Origin: Aurantiacibacter luteus
GTDB taxonomy: Bacteria; Pseudomonadota; Alphaproteobacteria; Sphingomonadales; Sphingomonadaceae
Direction of reading: 5' to 3'
Length of the DNA stretch: 64,000 nt
NCBI RefSeq assembly: GCF_001010945.1
Contig: NZ_LBHB01000001.1
Coordinates: 744,001 to 808,000, forward strand
The notes under the pieces are model-generated. The model was not told the origin of the DNA. It searched no databases and was given only the letters and a program-made list of their open reading frames with translations. This document shows positions 27,254-37,230 of the stretch, in pieces. A program made the translations under genes and the position numbers. How positions within the stretch are numbered: position 1 is the stretch's first letter; every line of letters starts with the position of its first letter.

Positions 27254-28301
27254 CTTGTCACAGGTCGCGGTGCCGCCCGCCAGCCTGCGGATGCGGCTCG
27301 ATACCGAGGCGCTTAAGGCCAACTGGCGAACTCTCGACAGGCTGTCGGGCGCCGCGGCGGCCGGCGCGGCGGTAAAGGCGAACGCTTACGGCCTGGGCGT
27401 CGAGCGCGTCGTACCTGCCCTGCGCGAGGCGGGCGCTCGGCAGTTCTTTCTCGCCCACTGGGGCGAAGTCGCGCCGCTACTGGCGCATACCGATGCAGCC
27501 TCCATCGCCGTCCTCCACGGGCCGCGCGACGAGGCGGAGGCCGCCTATGCACGCGCCACCGGGGCCGTGCCGGTCATCAATTCGCTGCGGCAGGCCGACC
27601 TGTGGACGCGGACCGGCGGCGGGCGCTGCCATCTGATGCTCGATTCCGGCATCAACCGCCTGGGCATCGCTGCGGACGAGGTAGGCGATGCCGCGGTGGC
27701 CGGGCTGGACGTCGACGTGCTGCTCTCGCATCTCGCCTCGGCGGACGAGGATAGTGACATGAACGCGCGCCAGCTCTCGACCTTTCGCGAGGTCGCAGGG
27801 CAAGTCGAGGCGCGGCGCCTCAGTTTCGCCAACAGTGCCGGGATTGCGCTGGGGAGTGATTATCACTTCGACCTGACCCGTCCGGGCATCGCGCTCTACG
27901 GCGGAGTGCCGGTGCCGGCGCTCGCGCCCCACGTCGCTCAGGTCGCCTTCCCGGAGGCAGCGGTGCTGCAGGTGCGCAACCTGAAGCCGGGCGAGAGCGT
28001 GGGCTACAACGCACTGTGGACCGCCGACCGGCCAGTGCGCGCCGCAACGGTGTCCATCGGCTATGCCGACGGCTTCCTGCGCGCGCGGGGCGAGGGCGGG
28101 GCGCTCGGTTATGGGGGTGTCATGCTGCCGATCCTGGGACGCGTATCGATGGACATGGTGGTGGTCGACTGCGGCGACCTGCCGGTGAAGGAGGGCGATT
28201 ACCTGACCGTGCCCTTCGCCCTGCCCGAGGTGAGTGCGCGGTCGGGTCTGTCGCAATACGAGCTGCTGACCACCATCGGCCACCGCTTCCAGTCCCGCTA
28301 G
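27240..28301 (+). CDS. alr: Alanine racemase
   Basis: A 353-residue PLP enzyme making D-alanine for peptidoglycan. The PLP lysine is in AAVKANAYGLGVERVV (near residue 42), HLASADEDSDMNARQLSTF matches the family, and the C-terminal barrel has GYNALWTADRPVRAATVSIGYADGF (in two parts) with LGRVSMDMVVVDC. ATG at 27240 gives the normal N-terminus and overlaps the MFS gene by 14 bases. Whether this is the biosynthetic (alr) or catabolic (dadX) type cannot be told; no dadA is nearby. Confidence 0.93.
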   Translation: MTPPDLSQVAVPPASLRMRLDTEALKANWRTLDRLSGAAAAGAAVKANAYGLGVERVVPALREAGARQFFLAHWGEVAPLLAHTDAASIAVLHGPRDEAEAAYARATGAVPVINSLRQADLWTRTGGGRCHLMLDSGINRLGIAADEVGDAAVAGLDVDVLLSHLASADEDSDMNARQLSTFREVAGQVEARRLSFANSAGIALGSDYHFDLTRPGIALYGGVPVPALAPHVAQVAFPEAAVLQVRNLKPGESVGYNALWTADRPVRAATVSIGYADGFLRARGEGGALGYGGVMLPILGRVSMDMVVVDCGDLPVKEGDYLTVPFALPEVSARSGLSQYELLTTIGHRFQSR

Positions 28302-28331
28302 GGGACAACAATTTACCGCGTTTGCTAATTG

Positions 28332-28342
28332 CTTGCTGCAAG
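28332..28342. promoter_or_regulatory. TGC-rich inverted repeat before phaR, possible autoregulatory site
   Basis: CTTGC-T-GCAAG at 28332-28342 is a perfect 5-bp inverted repeat in a TGC-rich stretch, 44 bases before the phaR start. PhaR repressors of related bacteria are reported to bind TGC-rich palindromic DNA and to repress their own gene. The match here is to that general character, not to an exact published site. Confidence 0.3.
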
Positions 28343-28385
28343 TGCTAAGGCGAACCGGGCGCAACCCTCTATCGAGTGCAACATC

Positions 28386-28949
28386 ATGGCTAACAACGAC
28401 CGCGCGGGAGAGGGGCCCGTCATCATCAAGAAGTACGCCAACCGGCGTCTCTACAATACCCGCTCCTCCAGCTACATCACGCTCGACGATCTCGCCGTGA
28501 TGGTGCGCGACGAGGTGGATTTCCAGGTGGTCGATGCCAAGACCGGTAACGACATCACCCATTCCATCCTGACCCAGATCATCATGGAGGAAGAGGCCAA
28601 TGGCGAGCACATGCTGCCCGTCAGCTTCCTGCGCCAGCTGATCGGGATGTACGGCAATTCCATGCAGGCGATGATGCCGCCCTATCTCGAGGCGGCCATG
28701 GCGAACTTCCAGTCCAACCAGGACAAGATGCGTGACGCCTTCAAGGCCAACATGGGGCCGGAAATGTTCGCCCGCATGGCGGAAACCAACATGGCGATGT
28801 TCCAGGCCGCCGCCGCGGCCTTCATGCCCGGCGCCAAGCCAGCTCCGACGACCGCGACTACCGCGGCGGGCGGGGACGGGTCCGATATCGAAACCCTGCG
28901 CGCGCAGATGGAAGAAATGCAGCGCAAGCTCGACAAGCTCGGCGAATAG
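28386..28949 (+). CDS. phaR: Polyhydroxyalkanoate synthesis repressor PhaR
   Basis: A 187-residue PhaR. The N-terminal DNA-binding domain is highly conserved (VIIKKYANRRLYNTRSSSYI, LDDLAVMVRDEVDFQVVDAK, DITHSILTQIIMEEE); the Met/Ala-rich middle (MMPPYLEAAMANF, NMAMFQAAAAAFM) is the PHA- or phasin-interacting part; a short coiled coil ends the protein. ATG at 28386 is preceded by no strong site, but the DNA-binding domain starts within 15 residues. PHA synthase and phasin genes are outside the window. Seventeen bases separate it from proS. Confidence 0.93.
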   Translation: MANNDRAGEGPVIIKKYANRRLYNTRSSSYITLDDLAVMVRDEVDFQVVDAKTGNDITHSILTQIIMEEEANGEHMLPVSFLRQLIGMYGNSMQAMMPPYLEAAMANFQSNQDKMRDAFKANMGPEMFARMAETNMAMFQAAAAAFMPGAKPAPTTATTAAGGDGSDIETLRAQMEEMQRKLDKLGE

Positions 28950-28966
28950 ACTAACGCGCCTGTCCC

Positions 28967-30511
28967 ATGTCCCAGATTCGGCACGCACTCACCACCCGGC
29001 GCGAGGACGATTTCGCGGCTTGGTACCAGGAAGTCATCTCCGCCGCCGACATGGCCGAGGAATCGGGCGTGCGCGGCTGCATGGTCATCAAGCCGTGGGG
29101 CTTCGGCATCTGGGAACGGATGCAGCGCCTGCTGGACGACCGGATCAAGGCCGCAGGCGTCGAGAACGCCTATTTCCCGCTGTTCATCCCGCTCGCCAAT
29201 TTCGAACGCGAGGCCGCGCACGTCGAGGGTTTCGCCAAGGAGATGGCGGTCGTCACCCATCATCGCCTGATCGCCGACAACAAGGGCGGGCTTATTCCCG
29301 ATCCCGAGGCGAAGCTTGAAGAGCCGCTCGTGGTGCGCCCCACCAGCGAGACGATCATCGGCGACGCCATGAGCCGCTGGACCCAGAGCTGGCGCGACCT
29401 GCCCTTGAAGCTCAACCAGTGGGCCAACGTGGTGCGCTGGGAGATGCGCACGCGGATGTTCCTGCGCACCAGCGAGTTCCTCTGGCAGGAAGGCCACACC
29501 GCGCACGAGAACGAGGCCGATGCCAAGGCCGAGACCATGCGCGCGCTGGAAATGTACCGCGCCTTCGCGGAGGAGAACTGCGCCATCCCGGTCGTGGCCG
29601 GAGAGAAGCCCGAGAACGAGCGCTTCCCCGGCGCGGTGGAGACATGGTCGATCGAGGCCATGATGCAGGACGGCAAGGCCCTGCAGGCGGGCACCAGCCA
29701 CTATCTGGGCACCAATTTCGCGCAGGCCGCGAACATCCGGTACCAGGACCGCGAGGGCGGACAGGCGCTGGCGCATACTGTCAGCTGGGGCGTGTCGACC
29801 CGCATGGTCGGCGGTCTCATCATGACGCATGGCGACGACGACGGGCTGCGCGTGCCGCCCGCGCTGGCGCCGCAGCAGGTCGTCATCCTGCCGATGCTGC
29901 GCGACAAGCCCGAAGATTCTGAGATTATCGCCTGGTGCGAGGACTTGCGCGCCGGACTGGCCGCGCATCACGTGCTGGGCGAGCCGCTGCGCGTTCTGCT
30001 CGACACCAAGCCGGGCAAGGCCGCCGCCAAGCGCTGGGACTGGGTGCGCAAGGGCGCGCCCGTCATCATCGAGGTGGGACCGCGCGACATGGAGAACGGC
30101 GTCGTCAGCCTGCTGCGCCGCGACGCGCTGTGGGACGAAGCAAGCGGCAAACCTGCCTTCCAGTCGCCCGCCCGCGACGAGGCACTGACACGTGTGCCCG
30201 CCATCCTCGCCGAAATGCAGACTGGCCTGCTCGCCGAGGCGCGCGCCCGGCGTGATGCGAACATTGTTCGCGGCATTACCGACATGGACGCGCTCGCGGC
30301 GTTTTTCGGCGGCGAGGCGAAATATCCGGGCTGGGTCGAGGTCCAATGGTCGAAGCCGACCGGCGGCGCGCTCGACAAGGTGGTCGAGCAGCTCAAGACG
30401 CACCGGCTCACGCTGCGCAATGTGCCGCTGGATGCCGCTCCGGCGGACGGCACCTGCGTGTTCACCGGCGAACCGGCGGTGGAACGGGTCCTGGTCGCGC
30501 GCGCATACTAG
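28967..30511 (+). CDS. proS: Proline--tRNA ligase, archaeal/eukaryote-like (type 3) form
   Basis: A 514-residue class II aminoacyl-tRNA synthetase. Motif 2 region VVRWEMRTRMFLRTSEFLWQEGHTAH and ALQAGTSHYLGTNFAQ are those of the type 3 ProRS; FAKEMAVVTHHRL and VVRPTSETIIG also fit. It has no INS editing domain between motifs 2 and 3, which typical long bacterial ProRS carry, and it has the extra C-terminal domain of type 3. The complete catalytic core and anticodon domain (QVVILPM, DTKPGKAAAKRWDW) are present. The start is 17 bases after phaR. Confidence 0.94.
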   Translation: MSQIRHALTTRREDDFAAWYQEVISAADMAEESGVRGCMVIKPWGFGIWERMQRLLDDRIKAAGVENAYFPLFIPLANFEREAAHVEGFAKEMAVVTHHRLIADNKGGLIPDPEAKLEEPLVVRPTSETIIGDAMSRWTQSWRDLPLKLNQWANVVRWEMRTRMFLRTSEFLWQEGHTAHENEADAKAETMRALEMYRAFAEENCAIPVVAGEKPENERFPGAVETWSIEAMMQDGKALQAGTSHYLGTNFAQAANIRYQDREGGQALAHTVSWGVSTRMVGGLIMTHGDDDGLRVPPALAPQQVVILPMLRDKPEDSEIIAWCEDLRAGLAAHHVLGEPLRVLLDTKPGKAAAKRWDWVRKGAPVIIEVGPRDMENGVVSLLRRDALWDEASGKPAFQSPARDEALTRVPAILAEMQTGLLAEARARRDANIVRGITDMDALAAFFGGEAKYPGWVEVQWSKPTGGALDKVVEQLKTHRLTLRNVPLDAAPADGTCVFTGEPAVERVLVARAY

Positions 30512-30539
30512 CGCGGGTCGTTTAGAGGGGGATTTCGAA

Positions 30540-31130
30540 ATGTTGACTGCCATCAAGTATTGCCTGGGCAACCTGGCCAACTTCGCCGGGCGCGACGCGC
30601 GCCCCACGTTCTGGTGGTACCTGCTCTTCCTCCTAATCGTGCAATTCGTCGCCGGGCTGCTGATCTCGATCCCGCTGGTCGTCGATTCGGCCACCACCGC
30701 CTACGATGCAGCGCAATCGGGCGCGGACCAGGCTCAGATGCAGAGCCAGCTCATGGCGCAGATGGGCGAGAACCTTGCCTCGACCATCTGGCTGTCGCTG
30801 GCGGTCAGCGCGGTGACGACGCTGATGCTACTCGCGGCTTTCGTGCGCCGCCTGCACGACGGCGGCTTCACCGGGTGGATTGCCGCGATCCCACTGGCGA
30901 CGCAGGCCATCGCGATGGTCGTCGCGGTACGCTCCGTCGATGTCATCCGCGAAGCTTTCGCGCAGGGCAGCGGCACGCCCGCCAACATCGAAGCGATGCA
31001 GGCGCAGGTCCAGCAGGACCCGCTGAATTACGTTGCGTGGATCGGTTATCTCGTGGTGATCGTCTTCGGCGTGTGGAAATCGCAGCCCGGAGCGAACCGA
31101 TACGGCGCGGAGCCCGCGCTTCTCGGCTGA
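30540..31130 (+). CDS. DUF805 family membrane protein
   Basis: A 196-residue inner-membrane protein. FAGRDARPTFWWYLLFLLIV and the AAFVRRLHDGGFTGW motif are hallmarks of DUF805; four hydrophobic helices are visible (about 25-50, 80-102, 112-130, 165-185), with a Gln-rich loop holding MQAQVQQDP. It ends PGANRYG-like (GANRYGAEP), also typical. Function unknown. ATG at 30540 follows AGAGGGGGAT, a strong ribosome site, 28 bases after proS. Confidence 0.85.
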   Translation: MLTAIKYCLGNLANFAGRDARPTFWWYLLFLLIVQFVAGLLISIPLVVDSATTAYDAAQSGADQAQMQSQLMAQMGENLASTIWLSLAVSAVTTLMLLAAFVRRLHDGGFTGWIAAIPLATQAIAMVVAVRSVDVIREAFAQGSGTPANIEAMQAQVQQDPLNYVAWIGYLVVIVFGVWKSQPGANRYGAEPALLG

Positions 31131-31170
31131 GACTTGCCAAGCGCATGACTTTGCGCGCAAAGTCGGCCCC

Positions 31171-32550
31171 ATGCGTTTATCCGTTTTGCTGGCGGCCTGT
31201 TCCGCCCTCGTCGCCATCCCCGCCACCGCGCAGGACGACCCCGCCGCGCCCGTCTCGGCAGAACGGCTGCGCGCCGATGTCGAGCGGATGGTCGCCTTCG
31301 GCACCCGCCACACGCTCTCGGGCTACGACGACCCGGTGCGCGGAATCGGCGCGGCGCTCGACTGGGGCAAGGCCGAATTCGACGAGGCCAGCGCCGCCTG
31401 CGGGGGATGCCTCGAGACGCAACTCATCGAGACGATGGCGAGCGGTCGCCGCATCCCCGAACCCGTGCTGATCCGCGATGCCATCGCCATCCAGCGCGGC
31501 ACCGAGCGCCCCAACGAGGTCGTCATCATCCAGGGCCACATCGACAGCCGCGGCTCCGACGTCATGGACGCCGCGGTCGAGGCGCCCGGTGCCAACGACA
31601 ACGCCAGCGGCAGCGCGCTGGTGCTGGAGGCGGCGCGCTCCCTCAGCCGCCGCAGCTATCCCACCACCATCGTCTATGCCCTTCTCGCCGGCGAGGAACA
31701 GGGTCTCTACGGCGGGCAACTGCTGGCCGACTACGCGAGGGAACAGGGCTGGACGGTCAAGGCCGTGCTCAACAACGACATCGTGGGCGGCAGCTGCGGC
31801 AGCGACGGCGTGTGCGACGACGATCACCTGCGGGTGTTTTCCGATGGCACGCGGGTCGATGCGACCGACGAGATGCGCGCCGCCATGCGCAGCCGCGGCG
31901 GCGGCAACGACAGTCCGAGCCGCAATCTCTCGCGCTGGCTGGACCGGCTGGCCGAAGGGCATCCGGACGGGCTCGACGTGCGTCAGACCTGGCGCAGCGA
32001 CCGCATGGGCCGCGGCGGGGACCACCTGCCCTTCCTCGACCACGGTTTCCCGGCCATCCGCATGTCCGTCGCCATCGAGGATTACGAGCACCAGCACCAG
32101 GACCTGCGGGTGGAGGATGGCGTCACCTACGGCGACACGGTCGACGAGATGGATTTCGACTATCTCGCGCAGGCGACTCGCTTCAACGTCCGCGCCGCCG
32201 ACCGCCTCGCCCGCGCACCGATGCCGCCGTCGGTGACCGCCGATGCCGCGCTGAGGGTCGATACACTGCTCGAATGGCAGGGTGTCGAGGGGGCGACGAA
32301 CTACGTCATCGTCAAGCGGCGCACCGACGCGAGCAACTGGGAAGAGGACGATGCCGTGATCATGTCGTTCGAGACACCCGTCGGCGATCCGACCCCGATG
32401 ACCGAACGTGCAATCCATTACACGGCGCCGTTCCGCGGGGACGACTGGATCTTCGGAGTCGCATCGTGCGCGAACGATGTGTGCAGCCCCGTCGCCAGCG
32501 CCGTGCCGGGCGGGGCGTTCTATCCGCTGCCGGTCGACACGGCAGAGTAA
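31171..32550 (+). CDS. Secreted M28-family zinc aminopeptidase
   Basis: A 459-residue exported peptidase: signal peptide MRLSVLLAACSALVAIPATA. The M28 metal ligands are visible in order: His in VIIQGHIDSRG, bridging Asp in GANDNASGSALV, catalytic Glu in LLAGEEQGLYG, Asp in LNNDIVGG and His in YEHQHQDLR. A fibronectin-III-like C-terminal segment follows (residues about 350-455). It would release N-terminal amino acids from peptides in the periplasm or outside. It lies between DUF805 and rnr, each with its own ribosome site. Confidence 0.92.
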   Translation: MRLSVLLAACSALVAIPATAQDDPAAPVSAERLRADVERMVAFGTRHTLSGYDDPVRGIGAALDWGKAEFDEASAACGGCLETQLIETMASGRRIPEPVLIRDAIAIQRGTERPNEVVIIQGHIDSRGSDVMDAAVEAPGANDNASGSALVLEAARSLSRRSYPTTIVYALLAGEEQGLYGGQLLADYAREQGWTVKAVLNNDIVGGSCGSDGVCDDDHLRVFSDGTRVDATDEMRAAMRSRGGGNDSPSRNLSRWLDRLAEGHPDGLDVRQTWRSDRMGRGGDHLPFLDHGFPAIRMSVAIEDYEHQHQDLRVEDGVTYGDTVDEMDFDYLAQATRFNVRAADRLARAPMPPSVTADAALRVDTLLEWQGVEGATNYVIVKRRTDASNWEEDDAVIMSFETPVGDPTPMTERAIHYTAPFRGDDWIFGVASCANDVCSPVASAVPGGAFYPLPVDTAE

Positions 32551-32568
32551 GCGCCCATATAGCGGGCC

Positions 32569-34860
32569 ATGAACCAGAAACAGAACAAGTCGAAATTCCA
32601 GGGACTGCCGAGCAAGGACCAGATCGTCGCCTTCGTTACCAGCGCCGAGGGGCAGGTCGGCAAGCGCGAGATCGGCAAGCATTTCCGTCTCAAGGGGCAG
32701 GAGAAGATCGCCCTGAAGGCGCTGCTCAAGGACATGGCCGAGGAAGGCCTGATTGACGGGCGCAAGAGCGCCTATCACCGCATGGGCGGCGTGCCCAAGG
32801 TGACGGTGCTGAAGATTGTCGAGATCGACGAGGGCGAGCCCATCGCCGTTCCCGAGAGCTGGAACCCCGACGACGGCGGGGCTCCGCCGCGCCTGCGGGT
32901 GATCGAGAAGAAGAAGCAGGCGGCACTACGCAAGGGCGACCGCATCCTTGCCCGAACCGAAGAAGCCGGGCGCGGCTGGATCGCGCATCCGATGAAGAAG
33001 CTGCCGGACGCCGAGGGTGCGATGCTCGGCGTGCTGGAGATCGACGCGGGCGGGCAGGCCTGGCTTGCGCCGGTCGACAAGAAGATCCGCAACTCCGTGA
33101 AGGTCAGCGACCGGGGCGAGGCCGACAAGGGCCAGCTGGTGCTCGCCGAACCGGCCGGGCGCGGGCGCAACGCCGGCGTCAAGGTGGTCGAAGTGCTCGG
33201 CGATCCGCTTGCGCCGCGCAGCTACTCGCTCATCGCCATCCACAAGTACGGAATCCCGCACACGTTTCCGAACGAGGTGCTGGACGAGGCCAAGCTCGCC
33301 GCCAAGCTGCCGCTCAGCGAGGACCGGCGCGAGGATCTGCGCGGCCTGCCGATCGTCGCCATCGATCCCGCCGACGCGCGCGATCACGACGATGCGATCT
33401 GGGCCGAGCCCGACGGCAAGGGCGGCTTCAAGGCCGTGGTCGCCATCGCCGACGTCAGCTTCTACGTCCGGCCCGGCAGCAAGCTCGACCGCGAGGCGCG
33501 GAAGCGCGGCAACTCGGTCTACTTCCCCGACCGCGTCGTGCCCATGCTGCCCGAGGTGCTTTCGGCCGACGTCTGCTCGCTGAAATCCGGCGAGGACCGC
33601 GCGGCCATGGCCTGCCACCTGCATATCGACGCTGAGGGCAGGGTGACAGACTGGCGCTTCACCCGCGCGCTCGTCCGCATCCACGAGGTCATCGCATACG
33701 AGGACGCGCAGGCGCGCATCGACGCGGGCGAGGCGGGGGAGAACCTCATCAACCTGTGGGCCGCGTGGAAGCTGCTGGGCGATGCGCGCAATGCCCGCGA
33801 CCCGCTCGACCTCGACCTGCCCGAACGCCGTGTCGTGCTCGACGAAAAGGGCCGCATCGCCGAGATCGCAGTGCGCGAACGGCTCGACGCGCACCGCGTG
33901 GTCGAAGACTTCATGATCGCCGCGAACGTCGCCGCCGCCAAGGCGCTGGAAAGCAAGGCGCAGCCGGTCGTCTACCGCATTCACGAGCCGCCCACGCGCG
34001 AGAAGCTGATCGCGCTGCGCGAATATTTCGACAGCATCGGCAAGAAGCTGGCGCTCGGCCAGGTCATCACGCCGGGCCTGTTCAACCGGATGATGAAGGA
34101 TATCGCCGATCCGGGCGAAAAGGCGCTGGTGATGGAGGCCGTGCTGCGCAGCCAGACGCAGGCTTACTACGGGCCGAAGAACGCCGGGCACTTCGGCCTG
34201 TCGCTCGGCAGCTACGCGCACTTCACCTCGCCCATCCGCCGCTATTCGGATCTCCTCGTCCACCGCGCGCTGGTCGACGGTTTCGGTCTTGAGCAACCCG
34301 CGCCAAAGGGGCCGATCCCGGACCACAGCGGCCTGTCGGACCGCGACCGCGAGGCGATGGAGAAGATTACCGAGGCCATCAGCCAGACCGAGCGCCGGGC
34401 GATGGAGGCCGAGCGCGATACCATCGACCGCTACGTAGCCGCATGGCTATCCGCGCGGGTGGGTGAGGTTTTCCGCACCCGCATCACCGGCGTGCAGAAA
34501 TTCGGCTTCTTCGCCACCATCGTCGATCTTGGCGGCGACGGGTTGGTTCCGATCAGCACGCTGGGCCGCGAATACTTCCGCCACGACGAGGGCGCGCATA
34601 CGCTGATCGGCGAGGATACGGGCACGCGATTTGCCGTGGGCGATTTTCTCGAACTGCGGCTGGCCGAGGCCAATCCGCTTACCGGCGCGCTGAAATTCGA
34701 GCTGCCCGAGGGCGGCGGATCGCAGCGCGTGGAGCCGCGCGGCAAACGTCCCGACAAAAAGCCGCGCCGCGATGGCCGTAAGGATGCGAAGGGCAAGCAC
34801 CAGGTCGGCCAGCGCGGCCGGCCGGGCAATATCCGTCATCAGGGTCGGGGGAAGAAGAAA

Positions 34861-34863
<3 letters not shown>
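32569..34863 (+). CDS. rnr: Ribonuclease R
   Basis: A 764-residue RNB-family 3'-5' exoribonuclease that degrades structured RNA and takes part in rRNA/tmRNA turnover. An N-terminal winged helix (GKREIGKHFRLKGQEKIALK) precedes cold-shock domains, then the RNB domain with catalytic Asp cluster VAIDPADARDHDDAIWAE, YAHFTSPIRRYSDLLVHR, and an S1 domain (GVQKFGFFATIVDLGGDGLV). The last 50 residues are Lys/Arg-rich, as in other RNase R proteins. Its TGA begins a 10-base inverted repeat shared with the convergent stress gene. Confidence 0.96.
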
Positions 34864-35390
<527 letters not shown>

Positions 35391-35522
35391 CCCCGCCTCC
35401 TCCAAGCAGGGGCAGAGTATCGGGCGAATGGCGTGCGGGCGCAAGACACCTTGCCCCGCCGTGTCAAATTGGGCAGGGATTGCGGCCACGACCTGTCGCC
35501 CGAAACGGAGCCCAATCAGCCC

Positions 35523-36845
35523 ATGCCGATCGCCATCAAGATGCCCGCCCTCTCGCCCACGATGGAGGAGGGGACGCTGTCCAAATGGCTGGTCAAGGTG
35601 GGCGACAAGGTCAGTTCCGGCGATATCATGGCCGAGATCGAGACCGATAAGGCGACGATGGAATTCGAGGCCGTGGACGAGGGCACCATCGCCCATATCC
35701 AGGTCGAGGAGGGCACCGAGGGCGTCAAGGTCGGCACGGTCATCGCCACGCTGGCCGAGGAAGGCGAGGACGTCGGCAGCGTGGAGGCCGCAGGTGGCAC
35801 TTCGCCCGCGCCCGCCGCCAAGCCGGTCGAAGAAGCGCGCAAGGAAGAGGTCGCGGGCGAGGCCAAGCGCACCGAGGAGGCATCGCCTGCTTCCGTCCCG
35901 ACGCCCGCGCCTGCGGCGTCCGGCGATCGCATCGTCGCCTCCCCGCTTGCCAAGCGGATCGCGCAGCAGAAGGGCGTCGATCTCTCCAGCATCAAGGGCT
36001 CCGGCCCCAATGGCCGCATCGTGAAGGCCGACGTGGAGGGTGCGCAGTCCGGCGCCGCCGCCGCGCCGCAGCAGGCACCCGCCGATGCCGGCCCGGTCGA
36101 GCGCGAGATGGCGCCGTCCGTCCCTGTCAAACCCGCCGAGGCGCAGGACTTCGGCATCCCGCACGAAGTCGAGAAGCTCTCGACCATGCGCAAGGTCATT
36201 GCCCGCCGCCTGACCGAGAGCAAGCAGAGCGTGCCCCACATTTACCTGACGGTGGACGTCCGCCTCGATGCGCTGCTCAAGCTGCGCGGCGAACTGAACG
36301 CGGCGCTGGAGCCGCAGGGCGTGAAGCTGAGCGTCAACGACATGCTGATCAAGGCGCTCGCCAAGTCGCTGGAGCAGGTGCCCGCCTGCAACGTGCAATT
36401 CGCCGGCGACACCATGCTGAAGTTCAACCGCGCCGACATCTCCGTGGCGGTGAGCATCCCGGGCGGCCTCATCACCCCCATCGTAAAGGACGCGGGCGGC
36501 AAGGCGATGAGCAAGATCTCGACCGAGATGAAGGACCTCGCCGCGCGCGCCAAGGACGGCAAGCTGGCGCCCGAGGAATTCCAAGGCGGTACCGCCAGCC
36601 TCTCCAACATGGGCATGTTCGGCATCAAGCAGTTCGAGGCCGTCATCAATCCGCCCCAGGCCATGATCATGGCCATCGGCGCGGGCGAGCAGCGGCCCTA
36701 CGTGGTCGACGGCGCGCTATCGGTCGCCACCGTCATGAGCGCCACCGGCAGCTTCGACCACCGCGCCATCGACGGCGCGGACGGCGCGCAACTGATGCAG
36801 GCGTTCAAGCAACTGGTCGAGGCGCCGCTGGGGCTGGTGGCCTGA
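35523..36845 (+). CDS. pdhC: Dihydrolipoamide acetyltransferase, E2 of pyruvate dehydrogenase
   Basis: A 440-residue E2. One lipoyl domain (residues 1-80) with the lipoylated Lys in [14 protein letters not shown], an Ala/Pro/Glu linker, a peripheral subunit-binding domain ([20 protein letters not shown], about 138-172) and a catalytic core with [13 protein letters not shown] and the [16 protein letters not shown] active site. The [17 protein letters not shown] start is characteristic of alphaproteobacterial PdhC. E1 genes are not adjacent; the E3 gene follows after a thioesterase. Lipoyl synthase is encoded at 61.9 kb. Confidence 0.94.
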   Translation: MPIAIKMPALSPTMEEGTLSKWLVKVGDKVSSGDIMAEIETDKATMEFEAVDEGTIAHIQVEEGTEGVKVGTVIATLAEEGEDVGSVEAAGGTSPAPAAKPVEEARKEEVAGEAKRTEEASPASVPTPAPAASGDRIVASPLAKRIAQQKGVDLSSIKGSGPNGRIVKADVEGAQSGAAAAPQQAPADAGPVEREMAPSVPVKPAEAQDFGIPHEVEKLSTMRKVIARRLTESKQSVPHIYLTVDVRLDALLKLRGELNAALEPQGVKLSVNDMLIKALAKSLEQVPACNVQFAGDTMLKFNRADISVAVSIPGGLITPIVKDAGGKAMSKISTEMKDLAARAKDGKLAPEEFQGGTASLSNMGMFGIKQFEAVINPPQAMIMAIGAGEQRPYVVDGALSVATVMSATGSFDHRAIDGADGAQLMQAFKQLVEAPLGLVA

Positions 36846-36858
36846 GGAGAGCGGCGCC

Positions 36859-37227
36859 TTGTCCCGCGACCCCGCCATCCGCGTCACCGCCATGCCTGCC
36901 GACGCCAATGCCTATGGCGATATCTTCGGCGGGTGGCTGATGAGCCTCATGGATTCCGCCGCCGGGCTCACCGCCTCGCGCCGGGTGAAGGGCAGGGCGG
37001 TCACCGTGGCGATGGACGGGATGCAGTTCCACGCGCCCGTCAGCGTGGGTGACGAAGTTTCCGTATATACCGAGATCCAGCGCGTGGGTCGCACCAGCAT
37101 GACCATCGCGGTGGATGCGTGGCGGCGGCATCGCAACGAAGACGACGCGGTCAAGGTGACCGAGGCGATCTTCACCTTCGTCGCCATCGACGAGAACAAG
37201 CACCCGCGCCCAATCGAGCAGGAGTAG
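36859..37227 (+). CDS. YciA-like acyl-CoA thioesterase (hot-dog fold)
   Basis: A 122-residue single hot-dog protein. Marks of the YciA group are MPADANAYGDIFGGWLMSLMD (catalytic Asp region), then GMQFHAPVSVGDEVSVY and FTFVAIDENKHPRP. Members hydrolyse short to long acyl-CoA esters in the cytosol. TTG at 36859 is chosen as start, with GAGGAGA nine bases before it; a later ATG would remove the conserved N-terminal strand. It sits 13 bases after pdhC and 3 before lpdA, so the three form one operon. Confidence 0.87.
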   Translation: MSRDPAIRVTAMPADANAYGDIFGGWLMSLMDSAAGLTASRRVKGRAVTVAMDGMQFHAPVSVGDEVSVYTEIQRVGRTSMTIAVDAWRRHRNEDDAVKVTEAIFTFVAIDENKHPRPIEQE

Positions 37228-37230
37228 CAA

